Both the position numbers and the translations under genes were made by a program. Under the pieces are notes generated by a model. It saw only the letters and a program-made list of their open reading frames with translations. It did not search any database and was not told the DNA's origin. Positions 48,898-57,989 of a stretch of DNA of 64,000 nt are shown here, in pieces (the stretch's first letter is position 1; each line of letters opens with the position of its first letter). Source of the DNA: Entoloma clypeatum (Eukaryota; Basidiomycota; Agaricomycetes; Agaricales; Entolomataceae); assembly GCA_963565915.1 (NCBI GenBank), contig OY751493.1, positions 248,001 to 312,000 of the forward strand. The letters are read 5' to 3'.

Positions 48898-51610
48898 TGA
48901 GAAATCACAGGAAAGTTGTACAGGTTGCCTCAAAGGGAAAATGCCAAATCAATCATACCCCAATTCCATGACAAGAGCAACCGAAACCTTCGATCTTATC
49001 CATTCCGATCTTAAACAGATATCCACGGCATCTTACCATAAATACAAGTATTTCCTTACGTTTCTGGACGACTTTTCATCCCACATCTGGGTCGTCTTGC
49101 TTAGAAAGAAGTCTGATGCCATCACAGCACTAAGACAATTTCTTGCGATGATCCAGAATCAGTTCGCTGCTACCCCTAAAAAGTGGCGAGTTGATGGAGG
49201 TGGAGAGTTCGACGAATACAAGGATGTACTTGCCGATCATGGAATTCTGATCGACATCACGCTCCCATATCAGCATCAGCAGAATGGTAGAGCAGAAAGG
49301 ATCAATCGAACTCTATGGGAAAAATCTCGCTTCGACGCGTGTTTACCACCTATGTGGTGGGAATTCTGTTTGGAACATGCAGCATTCCTCTACAACAGAA
49401 CCCCCATGCAGCGTCTTGAATGGAAAACCCCTTACTTCAGGGTGACTAATGAGATCCCCGACATGTCAAGTGTCAGAGTTTTCAGATGCCAGGCATATGT
49501 ATATATCCCAAAAGAGAAACGGAAAAATTCCCTGGAATCCAGATCACGATTGATGATTTATCTCGGATTGAAACCAGGAGTCAAAGGATACTGTTTCATG
49601 GATCCTGAGACCAATACGATTTTCATGGGTGGGAAAGCAATCTTTGATGAGAGCAAGTACCCTAGATGCCACATCGACCCTTTGCCAGAAAACCATCCAG
49701 AAATGGAAAACCCAGAACCGGCTGATGAGTTTGAGGACCTCATTCCCGGAAATGATGACAATGACAGTCATAACGAAACACCTCACAACCCTGTTCCGAC
49801 TGGACAGGATCACCCTGAATCAGACGATGATTTGCCGCTTAGCGAGCCTGATGACGAGCCACGAGTACCCACTCCAGAACCCGAACAAGTACCAGATCGA
49901 CCGATCAGGGAACGACGAGTTCGGAGAACGCCAGGTAGCATCTATGGGGAAGACACCCCTGCTTCTGATCTTGAAAAAATGGATCGAAGACGTAGATTAG
50001 GCGGTCAATCAGCATGGATGAATGATCTCCTGATGGAGGCAATCTCTATCCAAGTAGGCATCATCGAAATGTCACACAAAGACATATACCCTCTTCCAAA
50101 CAAAGAAGATTGGTATGTGGCAGAACGAAAAGAGCTAGACATGCTCAAAAGCCGCGGGGTGATCATGGAGTTAGTACCCCTACCCACAGGGAAGAAAGCT
50201 CTAAAGAACAAATGGGTTTACAATGAAAAATCCGATGGGCGTCTGAAAGCACGCCTCGTCGCAAAAGGCTTCTCACAGATAGAAGGGATCGACTTTGATC
50301 AGATCTTCTCACCAGTAGTGAGGTACGAGACTGTCCGGTTGATTCTGGCATTGACAGCCCTTGAAGGGTGGTTCATGACACTCTTGGACGTCTCATCAGC
50401 CTTCCTCTATGGAACACTCCGTGAGGTAATTTACATGCGACAACCTGAGGGCTACATAGTAAGAGGGAAAGAACACCTCGTGTACCGACTATACAAAGCC
50501 CTATATGGACTCAAGCAGGCCGCATTAGCCTGGTGGAGGAAACTCGATTCCTCCATGAAAAAGCTCGGCTTTGTCCGGCTTCACTCCGATGCGGGAGTTT
50601 TCATTCACACAAGTACCAAAGGGGAAACTGTAATCGCCGTCATTTATGTCGATGACTCTGCTTTTCTCGGCACAAACTGGGAATACATGCTAGAAAAGAA
50701 GAAGGCCTTCATGACAACATGGGAATGTAGGGACCTAGGCCACCTAGTCCCTGATGGGGAACCAAAAGAATTTCTCTCTATCCAAATAAGGCAACATGGG
50801 AAGAGGATCTTCATTGATCAAGTACCCTACCTTGAGAAAATTCTCGCACGCATGGGGATGAGCGAATCTAATGCCACCCATACCCCACTCCCGACAGGCT
50901 ACAAACCCATGAAGTCTGAAGATGAACCCAATGCGGAACTCAGATCCAAGTACCAATCCGTCATCGGATCATTATTGTACTTAATGATCAGAACAAGACC
51001 CGACATTTGTTTCGCCGTGATCAAAATGTCCCAATTCTCTGCAAACCCTACTAAACGCCATTTAGAAGTGGCTAGGGATATTTGCAGGTATTTGAGGGCA
51101 ACAAAAAATTACGCGATCATGTACGATGGTGATTCTGGGAAAGGAATCTACGCATTCACAGACTCCGATTGGGCGTCAGACGAAAACACCAGAAAATCTA
51201 CCACTGGTTACTTTGTATCACTGGCATCTGGAGCAGTAACATGGGTTTCATCAGCGCAGAAAACCATTGCCCTCTCTTCCACAGAAGCAGAATACATGGC
51301 GTTATCAGATTGCAGTTGCGCAGTGACATGGCTTAGAAGCATGCTTGCCAAACTTGGGATGCAGATCGGATCAGTCCCAATCTATGGAGATAACAATGGC
51401 TCCGTCTTTATCGCATCCAACCCTGTAACTGAAAAGCGGTCCAAGCACATCAACGTGCGATTCCACTTCGTCAGAGAAAAAGTATCCGAAGGCATCATTA
51501 CGGTCGAATTCATCAAAGGAGTGAATAACCCTGCAGACCTTTTAACTAAAAATCTGGGGAAAGTCCTCTTTAGCAAGTTTATCCCGTACTTCAGATTACT
51601 TAAAAACTAG
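48898..51610 (+). CDS. CopB1 integrase, reverse transcriptase and RNase H, intact frame
   Basis: An uninterrupted frame (889 codons from the internal Met 48,941) continues CopB1 beyond GyC1. It carries the end of the pre-integrase (CTGCLKGKMPNQ), integrase HSDL, LDDFSSH, RVDGGGEF and NGRAERINRT, and an acidic linker. RT follows with SAFLYGTLREVIYMRQPEGY and YVDD near 50,650. RNase H has TDSDWASDENTRKS, SSTEAEYMALSD, DNNGSVF and HINVRFHFVREK, and the frame ends NPADLLTKNLG and LLKN at 51,610. All catalytic residues are present. It is the best-preserved CopB pol in the window. It is more diverged from CopB2 than the left half of CopB1 is. Confidence 0.88.
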
Positions 51611-53386
51611 ATGAAAAAACTATGAGATCTATGATCGGGAACTCTTGGGAATTATCCAATCACTGGAAACCTGGAGGCATTACCTCCTTGGGTCACCATT
51701 TCCGATGGTTGTGCTGTCGGATCACAAAAAACTTGATGTATTACCAGGAACCCCAGAAATTGAACAGACAGCAAGCACGATCTCTCCGAGTTTGAACTCA
51801 AACTAGTACACACCCCAGGATCAAAGATGATCCAGTCTGATGCCTTGTCGAGGTGGCTGGACCATTTACCCAAAGAAGATACAGACAATGAAGACATCAT
51901 TGTCTTACCAGATAACATCTTCCTCAAGACAGTGGACCTTGAGCTACAAGGAGATATTCTAAAAGCAACCAAGAACAATGAGCTCTTCTCAAAAGCCATC
52001 ACCGCCCTAAAAGAATCAGGAACCCCACTGATTAAATCCCATTTATCAGAATGGAGAACAGAAGACGGGATATTATTCTTCCATAACAGATGTTACGTAC
52101 TGCCAGATGAACCTCTGCGCCGGGAAATAACAAAACACTACCATGACTCACTACCAAGTGGACATCCAGGACATCTAAAAACCCTGGGATTGGTCAGACG
52201 GAACTATTGGTGGCCAGGAATGTATGTGTTTATCAAGAATTATGTTGGAGGATGTGCAACCTGCCAACAAATGAAAGTCAACACACACCCTACAAACCCT
52301 GGATTAATGCCGATCAAAGCACAAAAAGATGCTAGACCATTTTCCCAGACCACAATCGACTTCATCACAGACTTACCCGAGAGCAACAGATTTGACAGTA
52401 TCATGGTCATAGTAGACCATGGTTCTACAAAGGGGGTAATTTCCATCCCTTGTACAAAAACCACTGATGCGACCCTCGCTGCCAAACTTTATTTGGACCA
52501 TGTGTATAGAAGATTCGGACTCCCAGACTCTATTCTGTCTGACAGAGGGCCACAAATTCGCATCTCAAGTCTTCAGAGAACTAGGATGACTCCTAGGGAT
52601 CAAACTAATGATGAGTCTGGCTTACCACCCCCAAACTGATGGAAAAACGGAATGAGCAAATCAGGAACTTGAGATATATTTCCGGATGTTCTGTTCGAAC
52701 AATCCTGAAACATGGCACAATCACAACTCGACAATGGAGTTCTGTCACAATCAGAGGACCCACTCCACAATGAAACGATCCCCATTCTATCTAATGGTGG
52801 GATATGAACCAAGAGACATACCATTGGCATTTGACAAGACAAATGTACCAAGCGTAGAGGAACAGCTCAAAGAGCTAAAACAAGCAAGAGATGAAGCGCT
52901 GGCAGCGCATGAACTAGCCCATCAAGTGATGGCTGAAAGATCTACACAAGGCTTCAACCCATTTGGAAAAGGAGAACAAGTATGGCTAGAAGGAAAGAAC
53001 CTCTGAATCGGATACCCTTCTAGGAAGCTGGCACCCAAAAGAGAAGGACCCTTCACCATTGCCGAGGTACTCGGACCCCTAACGTACAAGCTGAAGCTTC
53101 CAGAACAATGGAAGATCCACCCCGTGTTCCGTGCCTCCTTGTTAACACCATATCAAGAAAATGACACACACAGACCGAACTTCCATAACCCCCCTCCTGA
53201 TCTAATTGAAGGAGAACATGAGTACAAAGTAGAAGCAATCCTTACCCACAAGTGACAGGGCAGAGGGTACAAATATTTGGTCAAGTGGATGGGATACCCA
53301 TCAAGTGACAACACGTGGGAACCAGAATCCAACTTAAAAAGAGCTCAAGAAACACTGGGTCTTTACAAACAAACTCACCACCTTTG
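51611..53386 (+). pseudogene. GyD RNase H end, integrase and chromodomain
   Basis: Directly after the CopB1 pol stop the plus strand reads [20 protein letters not shown] and [12 protein letters not shown] (RNase H). Integrase follows: the HHCC region HYHDSLPSGHPGHLKTLGLV and GGCATCQQMK, core Asp in TIDFITDLPES and ILSDRGPQ, and YHPQTDGKTE with the Glu. A frameshift lies at about 52,556, and TGA codons at 52,653, 53,004 and 53,253 interrupt otherwise continuous similarity. All three are consistent with CGA-to-TGA. The chromodomain [32 protein letters not shown] ends at about 53,386. Confidence 0.82.
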
Positions 53387-53414
53387 AACCCGACAATCCA
53401 CATCCTCCCACATC

Positions 53415-54375
53415 ATGTCCAACCTCTGCATCGCCTCTCCCAAAGAAGTGCACTTCAACACCGACAGACACACCAGACAATCCTGACTCTTAAACCTGTT
53501 CAACAATCCCGAAGATGAAAACAACATCCTTGGATGACTTGAAGACGAGACAGACCAGTTTCTGGTCAATGCGTTATATGGGCTCATCACTATCCGGGAG
53601 TACCATTATAACACTTCCGCTTCTATTGCCCGCCTCATTGACAGTCATGCCGACCTCCTGGTAGATAGAGGAGTCTACTGACATTTTGAAAGACTATTCC
53701 CCACACGCTCCAACTACCCCAACCTCTCACTCATAAATCCCGCTCCCAGATCTCCTACCCCTGTGGTCCCCATCCCCAAAGCCACCCCTGAACTGACCCC
53801 CGTCCCTGACCCAATTCCCCTCATCATCAGAAACCCAGAACCCATGATTACCCCTTCCCCCACTGAATCCACATCGCCCTTAAATAGTGACCGAAGCCTT
53901 TCCAATGTAACACTGATGTAAAAGGGAAGAAGCCATCTTACGAAGTTGCCAAGCACTCCAGAAGAAAGACCATACACACAATCATGTTTGTCCCACTCAG
54001 GCATGGTTCCTCTTATCAGATCCCCATTGACCTCACTGATGAACCCAATTGTGTTGGTTATGAGATTGACACACACAGATGCGCTCACTCCCCAAGTGGA
54101 CCTTGGCACCGTCCTGCAGGATGGCCACACATTGACAAAGGACACCAGTGTGGCATCTGCAGAGCTAAAGTACACATTGAGTATCAATGTGGACTCTATT
54201 CAGACTCTATTTATGTGAAAAATGTGGAAAGAAAGTGCCTGGACATTACAGCTATGAATGCCTTGGCTCTGGCTATGCAGAGCTCGAAGGCGAGCCATAT
54301 GAGTTGGACGATGATGCCATGCATAACATGGCAACTTGAAAACATTGAAGCCAGTGACTTCAAGCATAGACAGGG
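53415..54375 (+). pseudogene. GyD downstream ORF, broken, with a His/Cys-rich C-terminus
   Basis: After the pol stop a second frame starts ATG 53,415 (MSNLCIASPKEVHFNTD). With four in-frame stops it reads FLVNALYGLITIREYHYNTS, a Pro-rich linker (SPTPVVPIPKATPELTPVPD), then after a frame change MFVPLRHGSSYQIPIDLTDE and a cluster with C, H and W (HRCAHSPSGPWHRPAGWPHI, GHQCGICRAKVHIEYQCG). The C-x2-C and neighbouring His/Cys could bind zinc. It ends just before the polypurine tract. Its place matches the GyC 123-codon ORF, but I see no sequence similarity. No family is recognised. Confidence 0.55.
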
Positions 54376-54380
54376 GGTAA

Positions 54381-54901
54381 TGTTACACTTTTTCACCCTC
54401 TCCCTATCCACCTTCACACAACCCTTCGACCCTCAATCCCTATCCGACGACCCTGGGACATGTGTCCCCTCTATCAGCACTATGACTCGGACTATTCCCC
54501 TTCTAGCTACATTTTCACTTCTTATTTCTGACTCATGGTCTCAAGGCCTTATCTCTGACTCTTATGCCACAGCCCCCTTGAAACATCTAACTAACCAATG
54601 GCCTATTTAGCTCCTGCACAGCACCTACTTGTTTATAGCCATAGAATAACATATATAAGACTTGTAAACTTAGAGAGGTCCTCAGCTTGACCTAGGCAAA
54701 CAATGCTTACTTTGTCTTATCTTTGAATGCTCTCAAACTAAGTGCCTTGCAAGAACTTAGCTCTGCTCAGACCAAACCGAGTTGTCCTTCTGAGGAACTT
54801 GCTGCTCTTGACCAAGTCGACCTATTGAGGGACTTGTTGTGGAACCAGTACGAACCCACGTGACTAGAACCTTGAACTGATTGTAGGCTATCGCTGTAAC
54901 A
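54381..54901 (+). repeat. GyD 3' LTR
   Basis: TGTTACACTTTTTCACC to GGCTATCGCTGTAACA, 521 bp, preceded by the polypurine tract ACAGGGGGTAA. A TATATAAG box is near 54,650. The partner 5' LTR was not found; the left end of GyD is cut at the CopE LTR (15,662). Confidence 0.75.
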
Positions 54902-56100
54902 ACTCCCATATACCTTCTCCCACACTATAATATACTATAGTATGAAACAACATATAGCACTTTGGGGTGGGGAGGCCAGTATGTCAAGGGGAGGTATGTG
55001 CTTCTTCTCTCTCCTGATATTCTGACCGCTTTTTTAGCTTTCTTAATCATCTATACCACAGGAGATTGGCTGTTAATGAGGAATAATGTATTATGATATG
55101 TACTAGAAAGGATGTACATGTATTTACATGACAATACAGGTGTATGGGTTAGGAGTGGTGCTGATGATACATGCCTGTAGAGGGGTATGGGAGACTATCT
55201 ATACCTCTTACAGTGCAAGTATAGTCATGTAAGGGTGAGGGGATGAAGCCCAAGGCATAGGAGACATGGGGGGAGGGGAGGAAAGGGGAGGGGACAAGGG
55301 GACAGCGGGTTTTGATGCGTGGGAGGGGTGTGAGAACATGTCAGGATGTTGTTCAGGGTGGTCGAGACATGATGTGTGACATGGGAGATAGTGTGGAGTG
55401 ACCCGTGGACAAGGGGGTGTCGGAACACGATCCCAGCAACACATGTGGGTGGGAAGGGGGGGGGGGTCCTCGGGGGTGAAAAAAAAAGTCCGACACCCAG
55501 ATTAATTGGCCAAAAATGGCAGTCAGGATGCCCAGCAACACACAAGTTTCTCTCTGGCATCTCCCCCCGTCTCCGCACCCTGAGTCTCGCGTCCAAAGGC
55601 CCCCTGCAGGCCTGCGGCTCTGTCTCGACCTTCCTCAATGCCCTCCCAGGCTCTCCTTCTCAACAACCACACCGAGATGCTGGCACGCTGCGGAACTGCG
55701 TATCCAGCCTGCGCTCCCTTGTCATTCCCGTTCCCGTTCCCACTGTTCCCATTGCCAACTCCCTCAACACCCTCACCCTCACTCTCACTGCCCCCAACTA
55801 CCTCTGACCACCTCCACGCTCTCTGCCGCCCACACGTACATCCACAGCTTCAAACACACATCAACGGTGCTTGCCCTCCTGCACGCCCTTGTCGCAGCCC
55901 GACCTCCAAGAGGCACTGTGCACCCTGAGCCTCTCAGCGCACGGGAAGGAGGGCCACATGTTTCCTTTATTTTATCTCAGGTTTTTCACAGAAATATATA
56001 TGTTTGTGGGCATAACATACTATATTAGGAAGGAGGGGGTGGCGGGGGGGGTCTAGCAAGGCCAAAAAAAAAGTCCGACATGTGTTGTTGTAGTTGTGTT
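54902..56100. other. Unassigned stretch with homopolymer-rich repeats
   Basis: No recognised gene. A 170-codon frame (55,516-56,028) is Pro/His/Ser-rich, and an overlapping frame reads LRTLSLASKGPLQACGSVST and VPVPTVPIANSLNTLTLTLT; neither shows a known domain. Two related blocks, a G-run followed by GTC and nine A before GTCCGACA, lie at 55,456-55,495 and 56,045-56,090. AACACATGT (55,437) and ACATGTGTT (56,079) are inverted, so the block could be a small element. Confidence 0.3.
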
Positions 56101-56131
56101 CCAACACCCCCTTGCCTGTGGACATTGCTGA

Positions 56132-56259
56132 CATCAGCAAACCCTGGGTGGGTCTATGGATGCTATGGAGCGCTCCATAGCAAAGGTCCCCTGTTTTATA
56201 GCACCCATAGTAACCCATAGCAACCTGTAGTGGCTGGTAGCACCCAGGGTTTGCTGATG
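56132..56259. mobile_element. Palindromic MITE of 128 bp
   Basis: Perfect 19-bp inverted termini CATCAGCAAACCCTGGGTG (56,132-56,150 and 56,241-56,259). The interior contains the perfect palindrome GCTATGGAGCGCTCCATAGC (56,162-56,181). No clear target duplication (left CTGA, right GCAG). It shares 13 terminal bases with the 1.3-kb element at 25,510-26,825. Confidence 0.72.
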
Positions 56260-56269
56260 GCAGTTGATG

Positions 56270-56620
56270 GATATTGATGGCTGGGCAGCATGCACCGAGC
56301 TCTGTAGATACACTTTGACTGTGTTACTGAGGATGAATTAACTAGCTTTTAACCAAGTTTGCCTGATAAACGAAAAACAGCTCTAATTAGAGGTGCATGT
56401 CTACTATACATGTCCCTCTAATTAGAGGGGTATTGTGGCTACATCAGGTGAGATTTTGAAAATTTCACTTTAAAAAATCCAAAAGAAAAATCCAGAAAAC
56501 AAAAGAAAAACAATTTGAGTGAGGGGTTTTTTTTTTGACTGTGACATGTGACAGAAGAAATGGTTGGAAGAGCACAGTATTTTCATTCCTCGCCTCCAAA
56601 GTCTTGATATTATATGCAAA
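56270..56620. other. Intergenic stretch, no gene seen
   Basis: AT-rich, with the repeated word CTCTAATTAGAG near 56,380-56,425 and a T-run at 56,528. It holds the 3' side of the knottin-like gene on the minus strand. Confidence 0.4.
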
Positions 56621-56627
56621 CCCTTTA

Positions 56628-57074
56628 TCAATGTGATTGGCAGATGTTACCTTCAATTTTCTGTACTGTGTGAGTCATGGGCAGACTTTTGCAGACTGTG
56701 GGGTGCCTACTTACCTGCTTGGAAGGTGCGCATTTGTTATCACAACATTTCGAGGTGGAGCTCGTCCCGCACGAGTACCCGTTTGGTATGCATTGCTCAC
56801 AGCGCTACATTACAAAATTCATCTGAGTCATGAGCAGTCTTTTGCAGATGGGGTGCCTACTTACGAACGAGGATTTTGAGCACTGGGTAACATTAACAGA
56901 ACTGGGACAACACTTTCTGGCTCCTTGGCCCTTGCACGACGACCCCTCCGGTATACAACTTGGGGGTTCAAGTTTCAGACGGGGTTCAAGTTGTGCATGG
57001 GCACTGCCCGGATTGGCCAAGGCCCTCGGAATGGCGAGTGTGATGAAAAGGATGAGAGTGCGTGTGAAATGCAT
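56628..57074 (-). CDS. Small secreted protein with two cysteine-knot-like modules
   Basis: Three exons on the minus strand: 57,074-56,865, 56,804-56,715 and 56,660-56,628. The introns of 60 and 54 bp are GT-AG and in phase 0; the product is 110 residues. A signal peptide is clear (MHFTRTLILFITLAIPRALA). Twelve Cys fall into two sets of six: module 1 has C-x6-C-x7-CC-x8-C-x5-C and module 2 has C-x6-C-x7-CC-x3-C-x11-C. Both start CIP-x-G-x-SC. The CC doublet and spacing suggest an inhibitor-cystine-knot (knottin) fold. Both introns start GTAAGTAGGCACCCCA and share further words, so one exon plus intron was duplicated. The Met was chosen because it opens the signal peptide; a longer frame to 57,380 has no support. 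The role is unknown; an extracellular effector-like or defence peptide is possible. Confidence 0.68.
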
Positions 57075-57628
57075 GGCAGGATGGTTTGTTCGTTCGGTGT
57101 CAACGGGTGCAGAAGAGCTTGAAAGTTGTCCTTGAAGTGACGCATCAGCAACCTTTTTCATGTGCAACCGCGATGTTTCATTACATCCCCTGTCTGAACC
57201 CGTGGGTTTTGACATCGCGAGAATATGCACGGGTGACCACGGAGAACGTGGCGGAATGGAAAGCATCAACTTCGAGAGAAGGCCAGGGACAACTTGAAGA
57301 TCAGATGAAGTCATCTCCCCTTGCGTGTGCGGGCGCCGGGGGAGCTTCTTGCAAAATAATCTTTTAGTCATGATATTCATTCATTACTTAGCCCGCTTAG
57401 CTGAGGCCGAAATTAGAGAAGGAAACTGCTCGCAGGCTGGGAAGAGACATGAAGACGAGTAGTATTGAACAATGATTCTGTACTTCGCTCAGGCCAAACT
57501 AAAATGGAGGCTACCAGTGGTCGTGAGTGTGTATCATCATCATAACACCCAAATGGCGCCGTCACTGTAGACTTACCACCACCAAGCTAAAAAGGGTCTG
57601 CTGTGTTGGCCCGTGGCAGTGTGCGCTA

Positions 57629-57883
57629 CTACGCGCAAATCTGGATATATGCGAGGTTCGGGTGAGTCATGGGAAGATCGTCACAGATAGGATGACTCAC
57701 GCCGCCAAGGCAGATGTGTGAACAACAGCCTTTGGCCTCATCGGGTGTGTTCTCGTAGCATTCCATCCCCCTGTCATGGCAGGTCAATTTACACACGTCA
57801 CGCTCTTCTAAGTGGACTGAAATGGCAAAGACGTTCGCAACGGCAAGTGCGACGAAAAGGACGAGAGTGCGGCCGAAGTGCAT
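57629..57883 (-). CDS. Small secreted cysteine-rich protein, paralogue of the 56.6-kb gene
   Basis: Two exons on the minus strand: 57,883-57,701 and 57,640-57,629, with a 60-bp phase-0 intron (GTGAGT to ATCCAG). The product is 64 residues. The signal peptide MHFGRTLVLFVALAVANVFA matches the neighbour's start (MHF-RTL-LF). Seven Cys have C-x3-C-x6-C-x10-CC-x3-C-x4-C; the last Cys comes from the tiny second exon (ICA). The intron shares CCCATGACTCAC with introns of the neighbour, in the same place before the final Cys. Reading through the intron would give a longer tail without conserved features. A TATA box lies 59 bases upstream. Confidence 0.68.
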   Translation of the reverse strand: MHFGRTLVLFVALAVANVFAISVHLEERDVCKLTCHDRGMECYENTPDEAKGCCSHICLGGVSHPICDDLPMTHPNLAYIQICA

Positions 57884-57941
57884 GACGAGATGGTACGCTC
57901 GTGATATTGTTCTGCTGATGGCGACGGCCGTACGGCCATAC

Positions 57942-57949
57942 CTTTTATA
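57942..57949 (-). promoter_or_regulatory. TATA box of the 64-residue secreted protein
   Basis: TATAAAAG on the minus strand, 59 bases before the ATG at 57,883. Confidence 0.5.
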
Positions 57950-57989
57950 CCCAATCCTGAGAGAACACAACGGGGAGACGAGACCGTAT

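Larger units (their letters stand above)
25292..51610 (+). mobile_element. CopB1, Copia retrotransposon split by GyC1
   Basis: The 5' LTR begins directly after the GyD RT fragment (left flank ATTTA). Gag, protease and the integrase start lie left of GyC1; integrase, RT and RNase H lie right of it. GyC1 is bounded by GTACG on both sides (29,551-29,555 and 48,893-48,897), which links the two halves. The 3' untranslated part and 3' LTR are missing: GyD RNase H sequence starts directly after the pol stop at 51,610. Confidence 0.85.

Noticed and set aside
55516..56028. 170-codon Pro/His/Ser-rich frame as a gene
   Set aside because: No domain, signal peptide or clear start context; overlapping frames are equally open because of base composition.
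56805..57380. 191-codon reading of the first secreted-protein gene
   Set aside because: The upstream part has no signal peptide or conserved feature, and its 3' end reads through an intron; the spliced 110-residue model keeps all twelve Cys in two regular modules.
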